Positions 45,701-53,057 are shown, numbered from the stretch's first letter. The stretch: DNA of 64,000 nt from JAUMBM01 sp964645715 (GCA_964645715.1 CAZYAO010000003.1:1-64000), one strand, 5' to 3'. Program-made: numbers and translations. Notes: generated from the sequence alone by a model not told the origin.

Positions 45701-45789
45701 TGAATACTCGCGAGGCTTTGCAGCAGAAAGAGAATGTGGCGGAGGTGTAAGCCTGCCAATTGCTTGGGTAGAACAGAATGTATAGACAC
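39739..45789 (-). CDS. Giant SprB-repeat surface protein with P-domain, MAM domain and T9SS sorting domain
   Basis: A 2016-residue secreted adhesin-like protein. The order is: signal peptide (about 1-35), P-domain (about 40-215), FN3-like segment, MAM domain (about 323-500, FNFHMSGINIGQLSLQVS), a MopB-type metal-binding motif (YYADADGDGFGRSGDSG, about 503), Ig-like domains (590-830), then 14 tandem SprB-type repeats (830-1920), and a T9SS type A sorting domain (IRLFPNPNQGGFWL, about 1928). SprB of Flavobacterium is the cell-surface adhesin moved during gliding; its repeats define this family. The start is GTG 45789, supported by a -7 box 21 bases upstream. Likely function is adhesion or gliding, by homology only. 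Confidence 0.92.
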   Translation of the reverse strand: MSIHSVLPKQLAGLHLRHILFLLQSLASIHTLSGQQIIQLSNPSACQLGIPLADYSCPDDPALNYYEPNRFQISVTQAPGGILGVDVALTEVRLILSHEWVSDVNIRLISPGGTSAQLIQNAGGREDHFGDPDDTACNAYTRLRVYACQPISSGVPPFLDGAYRAAEDLWVFNDGSTDPRGVWQLLICDDLPGESGILEYVELVFEPIACLPLEQLRVVGVDSTTVEFGFGTNDACGDVLIELGPPGFTPGIGAAAGAGGSVYAFADVCSGLILQGLAPETSFDAYARRYCPQTNSYSANTCGLRLSTLCQPPPTTSVETFDQRPLCAPVCTAACPQTEGQWRNVQQGDQFDWITYSGPTPSAPLTGPSADVSGGGRYVYIEANGTSCTQGSTAWLLSGCYQLDKRGSDRCHLSFNFHMSGINIGQLSLQVSPDGGLSWTTLWQRAGNQGNQWRKAYIDLSAYNDGQLLQFRFAGRKGNGIYGDIAIDNIVIHGSHYLGYPDRRYYADADGDGFGRSGDSGILSCLEAPPPGFSANNLDCNDNPATGAGINPAASEIPCNGIDENCNSAQINDDIFLPSPMAIADTICSGEIPLLCATPLPDAYIIWYSEAEGSDSYIDFADCISPVLPPNETPFPQVYRFYAEQTNFSCTSRQRTETTIVVNPVPRPAAAAIAVCPGDTFQPGNINVNDDNLTGGTVSSWHSALPASTDNQLADNFAIMADRDTTFYLLMTNPQGCQQQGAAEVRLKPLPTISFSPADSFSLCRQAAVLLEASAAGSTAPYDYLWDDGSTEATRTVTAATIGQTTLYHLTVTDSEGCQSSAAASVLTTNSIDSVRVFTQAVSACDGADGSLMAVPLNGFPPFSYSWSSANGEGGSGVFTTDTLRLSGLRQGSYRITITDALSTQCSVRLRGIRIQGPGFLLAEPNITTPTCHGARNGRICLNVSGSNNLTYLWSNGKTTACIDSLPAGPYQVTISNGACTTIETFELEEPPPLQLSVVGRNPACPGETSGQLTASATGGTAPYTYSWHTGQQSRLLSNIPQGSYNVQVSDARGCQLSAAGLLTDPPVLAITIDTFISPGCADELTGLMRVSGSGGTPPYRFHWPGAAEGALQTQLAAGSYTVTMTDQNNCVHSGNLLLPEPSPLVLNLVNFTQPACPGRDDGQIQVLALGGTPPYSYLFNEQPTEGPVITALGQGNFSVLAIDSRACRSNFVEQRLSYASNLQLTADIQAPDCVGRSDGQLTVSLQGGLSPYVFSWQDGSTQAQRQSLSAGLYPLSVADQRGCQLDTTLVLAAPQVFAVSVIATQPSCHNATDGLINTLLSGGGSGLISYQWNDGGQQPQRAGLGAGSYQLTISDEIGCRYISDTLRLQNPLPLNFSTIDAVDNLCHGGATGGLEVALAGGTPPYNYYWIHNGQTTPVLDGLPGGSYRMIAGDSRGCLKDTSFVVSAPDPLLVQLLIQGNSNCTDTSALTVGAVVNGGTPPYTFNWNNGDSTQTLINPLQGDYSLTVTDANQCQVEAGSIKIRERIPPLLLDTFAVVAVSCFGQTDASLTASVSGGSGLYRYHFSAGLADSIQRTSYTLAGLPHSNVYSVTITDLVSGCSVQAERGSVQPLPLYITRDSIRPVECAGGSNGAIFTSIYGGTAPYTTVWTNTQGDTVSLQQQLMQAADTTYTLWVTDANGCSTSMTDSSLYTLGIPIELIDSLTYLQSPACRFEPTGSIELHIRGGQPPYQYMWSNGQTTEDLVNIAAGSYQLTVTDQAGCRRVFPAIELTQPLTLLTIISQQENISCNGLTDGHIAVTATGGIPPYAFSWLRNGQLLPSQNGTTLSPLAPANYAVVVMDANGCMRTRAFNITEPAPLTVSIVQIPGIPDSLYANVSGGSPPYTFLWSTGATTDRTGSLAAGDYSLSVVDANDCPAQADILVANASITPTGIETIRLFPNPNQGGFWLRTGERGAIIGIPELSIYTISGQCVFRQKLASLSEQDIYIDTGGLQAGMYQLRITAETFFAQEKLIICR
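40020..43300 (-). repeat. 14 tandem SprB-type protein repeats
   Basis: Each unit is about 70-80 residues and reads roughly: hydrophobic strand, Cys, Gly-rich turn (DGQLTVSLQGG or similar), PPYxxxW, a Gly turn, LxxGxYxLxVxDxxGC. The Cys pairs probably form a disulfide within each unit; the last unit lacks the first Cys. Nucleotide identity between units is low, so they are old copies, not recent duplications. Confidence 0.85.
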
Positions 45790-45809
45790 GCCTTTTTGCT
45801 AGTTGCTTA

Positions 45810-45817
45810 CAAAAATA
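45810..45817 (-). promoter_or_regulatory. -7 box for the SprB-repeat gene
   Basis: CAAAAATA on the + strand is TATTTTTG on the - strand, an exact match 21 bases before the GTG start at 45789, giving a short leader of about 15 bases. Confidence 0.55.
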
Positions 45818-45963
45818 GTTTTTTCTACTAAGCTGTGAAAGTAGAACACGGGTATAATTATTGTCGTGAAAACGAACGCTAGCATTAATGTAGAGACAGT
45901 AAGCACTTACGGGTTTTGGCGCTTATATTTTTATCCGTTTTTGCCAAAAAAGAGCATAAAGAA

Positions 45964-45995
45964 TTTGGAAAAACATATAATAATCTATATATTTG
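45964..45995 (+). promoter_or_regulatory. Strong promoter (TTTG-N20-TATATTTG) upstream of the SDR gene
   Basis: TTTG at 45964-45967 and TATATTTG at 45988-45995 are separated by exactly 20 bases, one of the two best full promoter matches in the window. Transcription would start near 46001, leaving an untranslated leader of about 236 bases before the ATG at 46237. Confidence 0.7.
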
Positions 45996-46096
45996 CATAA
46001 GAATCATTCAGATTGCGTTTTTTGCCAAACAAATGTTAAGTCAGCCTGTAGGATGATTTGTATAAATATTTGTTTTTTAGCTAATTAATTAATTAA

Positions 46097-46141
46097 ATGG
46101 CTAAAAAAGCAGCTCAGTCAACGGCATTGACCTTTTGGTAG
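46097..46141 (+). CDS. Possible 14-codon leader ORF (uncertain)
   Basis: ATG at 46097 opens a 14-codon frame (MAKKAAQSTALTFW, TAG at 46139) inside the long leader of the SDR gene. The frame is preceded by an AT-rich stretch. It has no codon-repeat pattern of a classical attenuator. It may be a leader peptide, a remnant of a longer basic protein, or chance. Confidence 0.2.
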   Translation: MAKKAAQSTALTFW

Positions 46142-46236
46142 GTGACGGGTGTTTTCGAAAGGATAAGAGATCAGGGTGTAAATTGCAGCCAATTCGACGA
46201 AATCATCGTTCACTTTATTACTTACAACAAAGAGTT

Positions 46237-46980
46237 ATGGACCGACTTAAAGGCAGGGTAGCCATTGTTACCGGAGGTGCCAGCGGAATTGGCAAAGCAA
46301 CGGTTGTTCGTTTTCTGGAGGAAGGAGCTAGCGTGGCTATCTGGGATATTGATCGCCACAAGGCGGAGGCTTTGGCAGAGACGGTGGGTGCCGGAGCTGA
46401 CCGGCTGCAGTTTTTTCAGGTAAACACAGCTGACCTCGCAGCCTGCGAAGCAGCGGCGAAAGGGGTCAATGACGCTTTCGGGAGAATTGATATCCTGATC
46501 AATAATGCAGGGATTACGCGCGATGCGACCATGCGCAAAATCACTACTGAGCAGTGGGATCAAGTGATTGCAGTCAACCTTACCGGGGTATTCAACTGCG
46601 TGAAGGCTATTCATCCTTATATGTTGGAAGGAGGCTATGGCCGTATCATCACTGCTTCGTCTATTGTAGGGCTTACCGGCAATTTTGGTCAGACGAATTA
46701 CGCGGCTACGAAGGCAGGGGTAATTGGTATGACGAAGGTGTGGGCGCGGGAGTTTGGTCGTAAGGGGGTTACGGCCAATGCGGTTGCTCCGGGTTTTATC
46801 AACACGGAGATGATGTCAACTATCCCGGATCATGTGCTGGATACTTTCCGCGAGCGCACACCAGTCGGGCGGCTGGGTGAGTCGGTAGAGGTAGCCAATT
46901 TGTATGTATTCCTCTCTTCCGAGGAGGCTGCCTTTATCAATGGTACGACCATTAGTATCGACGGGGGCCTGGTGCTGTAA
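46237..46980 (+). CDS. Short-chain dehydrogenase/reductase (FabG/PhaB type)
   Basis: A 247-residue NAD(P)H-dependent reductase of the FabG/acetoacetyl-CoA-reductase group. The nucleotide motif TGGASGIGKAT is at residues 12-22, NNAGITRD near 88, and the catalytic Ser, Tyr and Lys are in ASSIVGLTGNFGQTNYAATKAG (about 139-160). The C-terminal TTISIDGGLVL is standard. It probably reduces 3-oxoacyl-ACP in fatty-acid synthesis or acetoacetyl-CoA; the sequence does not decide. Start ATG 46237 opens with MDRLKGRVAIVTGG; upstream in-frame codons to 46135 are leader. Confidence 0.92.
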   Translation: MDRLKGRVAIVTGGASGIGKATVVRFLEEGASVAIWDIDRHKAEALAETVGAGADRLQFFQVNTADLAACEAAAKGVNDAFGRIDILINNAGITRDATMRKITTEQWDQVIAVNLTGVFNCVKAIHPYMLEGGYGRIITASSIVGLTGNFGQTNYAATKAGVIGMTKVWAREFGRKGVTANAVAPGFINTEMMSTIPDHVLDTFRERTPVGRLGESVEVANLYVFLSSEEAAFINGTTISIDGGLVL

Positions 46981-47196
46981 GCTTGCTACTGCGCCACTTG
47001 CATGATGGATCGTTTTTGCTGTGTTCGTGCAGTCGTGTACGCTGCGGCACAGTACAAGGAAATATACATTCATCTCTTACGGGAGATAAGCCGTTCGCAG
47101 CAGTGACAATCAATTAAATCGGCAGATCTGGTTTCTTTGATTGTCCTGCGAAGACGGCCGTTTTAGCTTGTTTCAGACGAGTAAATCTAAGTCATT

Positions 47197-48639
47197 ATGC
47201 GCAGCAAACTTCAGAAATTCACCGAATTTGCCGGCAGTCTACTGCCCCATGAGACAGCGTTTCTTCTCCATTCCCAGCGTTTTGAAGACGAAGTGAAGCT
47301 GGGTATTCTCGAACGAGTCAACGATAACAGCCATCGCCTGAGGGATGGTGAGATTTACGACGAGGAGATTGATAAGCGCAAGTACTCGCATCTCAAAAAT
47401 TGGGTGGTAGAGCGTCTCGATGCAATCGATGTCGATCAGCAGTTCAATTGGATGTGCGAAATGGAGAAGCGCATCATGACCGATAATATTGATCCTGCTG
47501 AGGAAAAAGTACTGCTCAAGAAAATCCGGGAGTTTAGTTTGCCTGTTTTTTACTTCACTAAGTTTTACGAACTAGTCGAAACCTATCGACATTTTTTGCT
47601 GATTCGCCTCCGCTATGATGACCACCGGCTGGTCGACGAATTTCTGAAGGATTATCACCAGGCTTATCAGCGTTCCAAACAAATCAGTGAGCAAATTCAT
47701 ACGGCTACTGCCGATATCATCAACCAGTTTGCAACTACCGAAACGGGCGAGACGCGTCAGTGGGAGGACTGGCTGATCGATGTTTTCTACGATGATACAT
47801 TGGATGGGCTCAATCGCTATCTCGCACTCGTACGCCTCACTTTTCTTTATCTCAACTATCGCAAGCTCGATCAGCTTCGCGACAAATACGATTATCTCGA
47901 CAATCAGTTTCGCCAGGGACAGTATTATTCCAAGCGTCTGTTGCTCAACTATTATCACAACCGGATGCTACTACACATCAAGTGTAAGGAGTTCGATCAG
48001 GCAATCTATTATGGTTATCTTTCAATTCGCCAGAAGAATAATGATTATCTCTTGTATGTCAATAACCTGAGTGGCGTGCTGCTTCGCCAGCGACGAGTGG
48101 AGGAGGCTATGGAAATTCTTCGGACAGCGCTACCGGACATGAAGTCCAGCAAAAATTATTTCAACAAAATTGGCTACGTATCTTTTTACGTACACACGCT
48201 CAACTTGTCCGGGAAGGCACGCAATGCGGAAAATTACGCAGAGGCATTTCTGCAGGCTTACCGACAGGAAATCGTCAAGTATCGTTGGCATCTCTTTTTC
48301 AGCGCTTACCTGCAGTCATTGCTGCTGCAGGAAAAATTTGCCAAAGCACTGCGGACAATCCGAAAATTTAAGCTACTCGAACGGGAGAAACGCTACCGCA
48401 AGCATGGCAGTCATCTGCCCACCATTCTTTGGTATCAGTTGATCTGTGAATACAAAGAGGGTATGCTTACCCGGCAGCAGCTGCAGCAACGCATTCAGCA
48501 ACAGCTACACGAATCGGTTGAGGATGGGGATAATCAGGCTAACCTCAAGGATTTGCTGCGGGAAATACGCAATTATGTTCCCGATGCACTTCGCGGACTG
48601 GAGGAAAATAGCGTCAGCTTGTTGGTTGCTGCGGGCTAA
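47197..48639 (+). CDS. Uncharacterised helical-repeat (TPR-like) protein
   Basis: I do not recognise a family. The 480 residues lack a signal peptide and membrane helices, so it is probably cytoplasmic. They are strongly helical and rich in Tyr, Leu and charged residues, with pairs of antiparallel helices from about residue 200 on (YYSKRLLLNYYHNRMLLHI, FDQAIYYGYLSIRQKN, VEEAMEILRTALPDM) that resemble degenerate TPR/alpha-solenoid repeats. The N-terminal 190 residues may be a separate helical domain. It stands alone, followed by a core hairpin. Protein-protein scaffolding is a guess. Confidence 0.75.
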   Translation: MRSKLQKFTEFAGSLLPHETAFLLHSQRFEDEVKLGILERVNDNSHRLRDGEIYDEEIDKRKYSHLKNWVVERLDAIDVDQQFNWMCEMEKRIMTDNIDPAEEKVLLKKIREFSLPVFYFTKFYELVETYRHFLLIRLRYDDHRLVDEFLKDYHQAYQRSKQISEQIHTATADIINQFATTETGETRQWEDWLIDVFYDDTLDGLNRYLALVRLTFLYLNYRKLDQLRDKYDYLDNQFRQGQYYSKRLLLNYYHNRMLLHIKCKEFDQAIYYGYLSIRQKNNDYLLYVNNLSGVLLRQRRVEEAMEILRTALPDMKSSKNYFNKIGYVSFYVHTLNLSGKARNAENYAEAFLQAYRQEIVKYRWHLFFSAYLQSLLLQEKFAKALRTIRKFKLLEREKRYRKHGSHLPTILWYQLICEYKEGMLTRQQLQQRIQQQLHESVEDGDNQANLKDLLREIRNYVPDALRGLEENSVSLLVAAG

Positions 48640-48659
48640 ATGGAGTGAACCTATATATG

Positions 48660-48701
48660 CAATACACTTTTGGGCGGTGCAACCCGCCCAAAAGTGTATT
48701 G
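48660..48701. repeat. GGCGG-core hairpin (copy 6)
   Basis: CAATACACTTTTGGGCGG (48660-48677) pairs perfectly with its complement at 48684-48701, loop TGCAAC. It lies between the convergent helical-repeat and lipase genes; the lipase stop is at 48706. Confidence 0.88.
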
Positions 48702-48705
48702 TGGC

Positions 48706-50142
48706 TTAGGGCTGTACAATCAGCTTCCGGCTCGCTATCCCCTGCTCGCCGGCAATCTGCACAACGTACATGCCTGCAGGCAGACCTGCAAGATCAACAA
48801 GCTGTGCCGATGATTGCTGCGCGACAAACCTTACAAGCTTCCCCTGCTGGTCGTAAATAGCTACAGCAACCTCCCCTTCAATCCCTTGCAGAGATACAAA
48901 TGCCCCTGCGGGATTGGGGTACAACTTCAGTGCTGCCATAGCGGGCGACTCGCTGAGGCCAACCTGTATGTCCTGAAATCCGGCAAAAAACAGGATGGTG
49001 GCCGTGACAGCAGGCTGTACACATTGCCCGTGGTTGGCCGTCGGGTTCAAATTGGCCGAATTGAAGTCAGTCGGAGAATAGGTACGCATCACCGAATCTG
49101 CCAGCACACTGTTGAGGTAAGGAACCTGGTCATCTGCCTGGCAGTAGAACAGCCGTGTAGGTGCTTCCGGACCCCAGTCATATACATCATTGTCTCTCAG
49201 TGCCTCGAGCAAAGGGTGATCGGCAGGCTGCTCGGTTTCCAGTATGGCTACAATGCTATCCTGCAGCATATTGCGGGCTACAGAAGCACCTGTGTTCTGC
49301 GTAAGCTCGATAATCAACTGAAGATTCAGGGCTGTCAGGGATATCTGTCGGTCGTAATAGGACTGAATGAGCGGAACATAGGCAGGTTTGAATACCGACT
49401 CAATGTTATTGTAAATCTGGTAGACGTAGTTATACGACAAGAAGGTATTCGGAACATAAGCCGGATAAAAGTAGGGGGTAGTCGTGAGGATACGCTCTTT
49501 CATGACCTGACTGATACTGTACGGTCCCGACAGATGCGCTGCCGCCGTCACGGAGAATTCGTCGCTATGGTTGGCTTCAATCTCCCGGTGCAGCGCTGCT
49601 GCTGCATGTCCTCCTTGTGAGTAGCCTGTGATGAAAAGCTGGTCGTTGACGGCTATGTTCATCGAGGGCACATGTGCCTTACAGGCGCGAATCATGTCAA
49701 GGGCAGCAGAAGCTTCCGTGGCTGCATGCACGTAAGGGTGAAATCCGCGGGATTCGCCCAGTCCCAGATAGTCAGGAGCCAGAGAAACATACCCCAGACC
49801 GCCAAAGATGGCGGCAATCTCCCAGTCGGCCCGTAGTTCAGAAGGTACATCCGTCGGCCCGCTCACGGTTCCGTGCTGGTAGACCAGTACGGGATAGCGG
49901 CTTGTCTGCTGACGTACGGGCACCACCAACAAGCCGGAGGCCGTATCCGGCTGACCAAAAGCATCGGGTGTCGTGTAGGTTACCTTGTACAAATCAACAC
50001 CGTTCTGAATAATAGCTCCGTAAAGTGTCTGCATCTGTGCCAGTGAGCGGTTGCCCTTACTCACAACACTGACAATCTGTTGGCTCACTACAGGCTGAAC
50101 GCCGCTTAGGAGGAGAAAAAACAAGAGGTAATAATGCTTCAT
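48706..50142 (-). CDS. Secreted alpha/beta-hydrolase (LIP-type lipase) with T9SS sorting domain
   Basis: A 478-residue exported lipase or esterase. The signal peptide is residues 1-20. The alpha/beta-hydrolase core (about 70-385) has the nucleophile elbow ITGYSQGGHAA (Ser about 170), an oxyanion-like YQHGTVSGPTD segment (about 90), and a candidate His in ANHGQCVQPA (about 366). The pattern fits the secretory lipase (LIP) family. A type A T9SS domain ends the protein (LKLYPNPAGAFVSLQG). Its substrate is likely a lipid or ester outside the cell. Confidence 0.9.
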   Translation of the reverse strand: MKHYYLLFFLLLSGVQPVVSQQIVSVVSKGNRSLAQMQTLYGAIIQNGVDLYKVTYTTPDAFGQPDTASGLLVVPVRQQTSRYPVLVYQHGTVSGPTDVPSELRADWEIAAIFGGLGYVSLAPDYLGLGESRGFHPYVHAATEASAALDMIRACKAHVPSMNIAVNDQLFITGYSQGGHAAAALHREIEANHSDEFSVTAAAHLSGPYSISQVMKERILTTTPYFYPAYVPNTFLSYNYVYQIYNNIESVFKPAYVPLIQSYYDRQISLTALNLQLIIELTQNTGASVARNMLQDSIVAILETEQPADHPLLEALRDNDVYDWGPEAPTRLFYCQADDQVPYLNSVLADSVMRTYSPTDFNSANLNPTANHGQCVQPAVTATILFFAGFQDIQVGLSESPAMAALKLYPNPAGAFVSLQGIEGEVAVAIYDQQGKLVRFVAQQSSAQLVDLAGLPAGMYVVQIAGEQGIASRKLIVQP

Positions 50143-50178
50143 GCTTAGTTTTTTGTTTGGTGAAACATTCGGTTTTTA

Positions 50179-51186
50179 CTAAGGTTTACTGACTAATTGT
50201 GAATATAGGATATTTTCTTCGGATGTCAACTGCAGAAAGGGGTATTTTTCCCGCAGGGCTTGAATTTTTTGTAGCTGTTGTGTTACAAATTGCTGATGAG
50301 CAGTTGTTTGGGGGAAAAAAGGTCGATGTGCCACGGCAGCCCGCAGGGCTGCCAGCTGGTCGCATAGCTGTTGTGTTTTTTCGGAAAAAAAAGCGCGCGC
50401 AAAGCGCTCGCAAATGAGCCTGACGGCAAGTGTTGAGGGGTGGGTGAGGTCGCTGTCGTAATAGCGATAGTCCCTGAATTCGTCCAGCATGATTTCGTAG
50501 GAGGGAAAGTAGTGTATATGCTCCTGTCGTGCGCACAATGCATCTATGGCCAGGAGTAGGCTGGCCTTACTGCGCTGGTTTTCAAGCAGGCCCTCCCGAA
50601 GGTGTCTTACAGGACTCAGACTCAGGATGACCTGCAGCCCGGGCCGCAGGTTTTGTGCGCGGGCAATGGCTGCCTGCAGCAGCTGCTCATTTTCCGCAGG
50701 GCTGTACCTGCGCCGCTCAAAGCGGCTGCCCGCCTGCTTGTGGCAGTTGACGACCACTCGCCCGTCGGGGACAAGTGTGTAGGTGGCGGCTGTCCCAAGG
50801 GTGATGATGAGTACTTGGGTCTGTTGCAAAAAGGCGTGCGCTTCTGCCAACTGCCGGTTGATAATATCCAGAGCTGTGGCGCGATCAGGATGGGCATACC
50901 TGCTGTGAAAATCAAAATGCCGCCATACGTCCTGTACGCAGAACAGCTCGCTGGCCTGGTACGGCTGTCCGTCAACAATCCGCTCCAACACAGCTGCAAT
51001 GGCTGCCGGCTGGTACACAATGCCGAAAGGATTGATGCATACCGGAAAATGATTTTCTGTCAGGTAGCTGCCTATATGCTCGACAAAGCAGGAGCCCAGG
51101 CAAAGGCAGGGCGTCTGGTGGTCGAGGGTGAAGGGATAAACAGTCCCGGGTACGATCGTTTGCAGTGGTATGTCTGTGTTTTTCAT
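50179..51186 (-). CDS. GSCFA domain protein
   Basis: A 335-residue protein named for its GSCFA-type motif (here LGSCFVEHIGSYL, about residue 30), an SGNH/GDSL-hydrolase relative common in Bacteroidota with no settled function. NPFGIVYQPAAIA and the LIITLGTAATYTL strand are conserved. A catalytic-type Asp/His pair is plausible in the DSDLTHPSTLA region (about 245). The start is ATG 51186 (MKNTDIPLQT); the TTG at 51258 is not used. It starts back to back with the fucosidase gene. Confidence 0.88.
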   Translation of the reverse strand: MKNTDIPLQTIVPGTVYPFTLDHQTPCLCLGSCFVEHIGSYLTENHFPVCINPFGIVYQPAAIAAVLERIVDGQPYQASELFCVQDVWRHFDFHSRYAHPDRATALDIINRQLAEAHAFLQQTQVLIITLGTAATYTLVPDGRVVVNCHKQAGSRFERRRYSPAENEQLLQAAIARAQNLRPGLQVILSLSPVRHLREGLLENQRSKASLLLAIDALCARQEHIHYFPSYEIMLDEFRDYRYYDSDLTHPSTLAVRLICERFARAFFSEKTQQLCDQLAALRAAVAHRPFFPQTTAHQQFVTQQLQKIQALREKYPFLQLTSEENILYSQLVSKP

Positions 51187-51350
51187 CGTTTTGTAATGCC
51201 TGGCCAAGGCTGATATTAATCGAATAACACAAGGTAGTGTATTTTTTACAGCCGTCAAAAGGCCTGTTTGGGGTGGTCTGATGGCTATCCTGCCATTATG
51301 CTGCAGATAAATCTGTCAATTGGCTTATTTTGGGGGTAAAAATGCAGGCT

Positions 51351-52793
51351 ATGAAATATTTGATTGGACTATGCTGGCTGCTGCTCACAACCGGGGGGCT
51401 GTATGGCCAGCCCAACCCGGCTGAGGAGCCTTATGTATGGCCTTCAGACTCATTGGTGAGCCACCGATTGCAGCAGTGGCAGGACTGGAAGTTTGGGGTG
51501 CTCATTCATTGGGGTCCCTACAGCCAGTGGGGGGTGGTGGAAAGCTGGAGCCTTTGTCCGGAAGATGAGTCGTGGTGCGAGCGCCGTGGGCCTTATGCGC
51601 AGGCGTACAGCACCTACGTGGATGCCTACGAGCAGTTGCGCACATTTTTCGACCCACTCGGCTTCAACCCCGAGCAGTGGGCCACCGCCTGCCGGCAGGC
51701 GGGCATGCGGTATGTGGTTTTTACCACCAAGCACCATGATGGCTTTTGCATGTACGATTCTCAGTATACCGACTACAAAATCACGGACAGCGGCAGCCTT
51801 TTTGCCCGAAATCCGCGCAGCAATATCGCTAAAGAGGTTTTCAGCGCTTTTCGTGCGCAGGGAATGGGGGTCGGTGCCTATTTTAGTAAGCCCGACTGGC
51901 ACAATGATGACTACTGGTGGCCGTATTTTCCTGTGTTTGACCGCAATGTCAACTACAATCCCGACAAATATCCCGACCGCTGGCGCCGTTTTCAGACGTT
52001 TACGTACAACCAGATAGAGGAGCTGATGCGGGACTATGGCGCGCTCGATTTATTGTGGCTCGACGGTGGCTGGGTACGGCCTGCCGGCTCACTGACGGAA
52101 GAAACCCGCCCGTGGCTGGGTAAAAATCAGTGGGTACAGGATGTCAATATGCCGGCTATTGCCGCCATGGCTCGCCGTCACCAGCCGGGCTTGCTGATTG
52201 TGGACAGGACAGTCCACGGGGAGTTCGAAAATTATCGCACGCCGGAGCAGCAGATTCCGGGCTCTCTGCCGCCTTATCCCTGGGAGAGTTGTATTACATT
52301 GGGGGACAACTGGTATCACACAGGGCCTGCTGAGCGCTATAAGTCTGCCGGCTGGGCAATCCATACGCTTGTGAAAATCGTGGCACGCGGGGGCAACTTC
52401 CTGCTGGGGGTTGGACCTGACAAGTACGGCCAGCTGCCGCCGGAGGTATACGCACGCCTCGAAGCCATTGGTCAATGGATGGATGTGCACGCTGAAGCTA
52501 TTTATGCGAGCAAACCTTTGCCGCCTTACGAAGAGGGACGGCTGTATTTCACGCAGTCGAAGGATGCGTCCGTCCGCTTTGCCATCTTCCTCCGACCTGA
52601 AGCGGAGTCGCTGCCGGCTTTCGTGCGCCTGCCGGAGCATTTTTTGGGAAAAAATCGCCGTGTGCGGCTGCTGGGCTATGAGCAGCCGCTGCCAGTGGAG
52701 GTGATTGACGGGCAGGCGCGCGTCAGCCTCCCCCGGCAATGGCGGGAACGTATGGCCGGCCAGCCGGCATTTGTGGTGGCTGTGGATAAGTAA
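51351..52793 (+). CDS. Secreted alpha-L-fucosidase (GH29)
   Basis: A 480-residue exoglycosidase that removes alpha-L-fucose from glycans. The signal peptide is residues 1-19 (MKYLIGLCWLLLTTGGLYG). The catalytic barrel has the FGVLIHWGPYSQWGV motif (about 49), YVVFTTKHHDGFCMYDS (about 125), and LLWLDGGW, whose Asp is the expected nucleophile (about 235). ARGGNFLLGVGPDKYGQLPP ends the barrel, followed by a beta-sandwich. The start is 51351; ATG 51342 is an alternative. No SusC/SusD pair adjoins it, so it is not in a typical polysaccharide locus. Confidence 0.92.
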   Translation: MKYLIGLCWLLLTTGGLYGQPNPAEEPYVWPSDSLVSHRLQQWQDWKFGVLIHWGPYSQWGVVESWSLCPEDESWCERRGPYAQAYSTYVDAYEQLRTFFDPLGFNPEQWATACRQAGMRYVVFTTKHHDGFCMYDSQYTDYKITDSGSLFARNPRSNIAKEVFSAFRAQGMGVGAYFSKPDWHNDDYWWPYFPVFDRNVNYNPDKYPDRWRRFQTFTYNQIEELMRDYGALDLLWLDGGWVRPAGSLTEETRPWLGKNQWVQDVNMPAIAAMARRHQPGLLIVDRTVHGEFENYRTPEQQIPGSLPPYPWESCITLGDNWYHTGPAERYKSAGWAIHTLVKIVARGGNFLLGVGPDKYGQLPPEVYARLEAIGQWMDVHAEAIYASKPLPPYEEGRLYFTQSKDASVRFAIFLRPEAESLPAFVRLPEHFLGKNRRVRLLGYEQPLPVEVIDGQARVSLPRQWRERMAGQPAFVVAVDK

Positions 52794-52801
52794 GCCTTAC
52801 C

Positions 52802-52847
52802 AGCATTAATTTTTCTGGTTTTTTAAAAAACCCAAAAAATTGATGCT
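52802..52847. repeat. AT-rich palindrome after the fucosidase gene
   Basis: AGCATTAATTTTT (52802-52814) pairs with AAAAATTGATGCT (52835-52847), enclosing the inner palindrome GGTTTTTTAAAAAACC. It begins eight bases after the stop and is followed by two core hairpins. Confidence 0.65.
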
Positions 52848-52852
52848 AATTC

Positions 52853-52890
52853 GAAGCATTTTTTGGCGGCAACAGCCGCTAAAATGCTTC
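52853..52890. repeat. GGCGGC-core hairpin (copy 7)
   Basis: GAAGCATTTTTTGGCGGC (52853-52870) pairs, with small mismatches, with GCCGCTAAAATGCTTC (52875-52890), loop AACA. It has lost perfect pairing at the T-run. Confidence 0.8.
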
Positions 52891-52898
52891 AGGACAAT

Positions 52899-52940
52899 CC
52901 CGATGCTTTTGGGCGGCAACAGCCGCCCAAAAGCATCGGG
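52899..52940. repeat. GGCGGC-core hairpin (copy 8)
   Basis: A perfect 19-base-pair stem CCCGATGCTTTTGGGCGGC (52899-52917) with its complement at 52922-52940, loop AACA. It is in tandem with copy 7 and has the same loop but a different outer arm. Confidence 0.88.
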
Positions 52941-53022
52941 ACAGCCTTCTTGCCCATGGCAGCTGTTTCACAGCTGTTTAAACGGTCGGCTGCAGGAATA
53001 ACGACAAATTAAATGTGCACTA

Positions 53023-53057
53023 TTTGATGCGGTGCTGCCTGAGAAGGAGTATCTTTG
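53023..53057 (+). promoter_or_regulatory. Promoter (TTTG-N23-TATCTTTG) for the T9SS cargo gene
   Basis: TTTG at 53023-53026 and TATCTTTG at 53050-53057. It excludes the in-frame TTG at 53055 as a start codon. Confidence 0.6.

Noticed and set aside
52853..52940. Insertion sequence ends or MITE
   Set aside because: The hairpins have no flanking target duplications that I can see and no transposase remnant; each outer arm is different.
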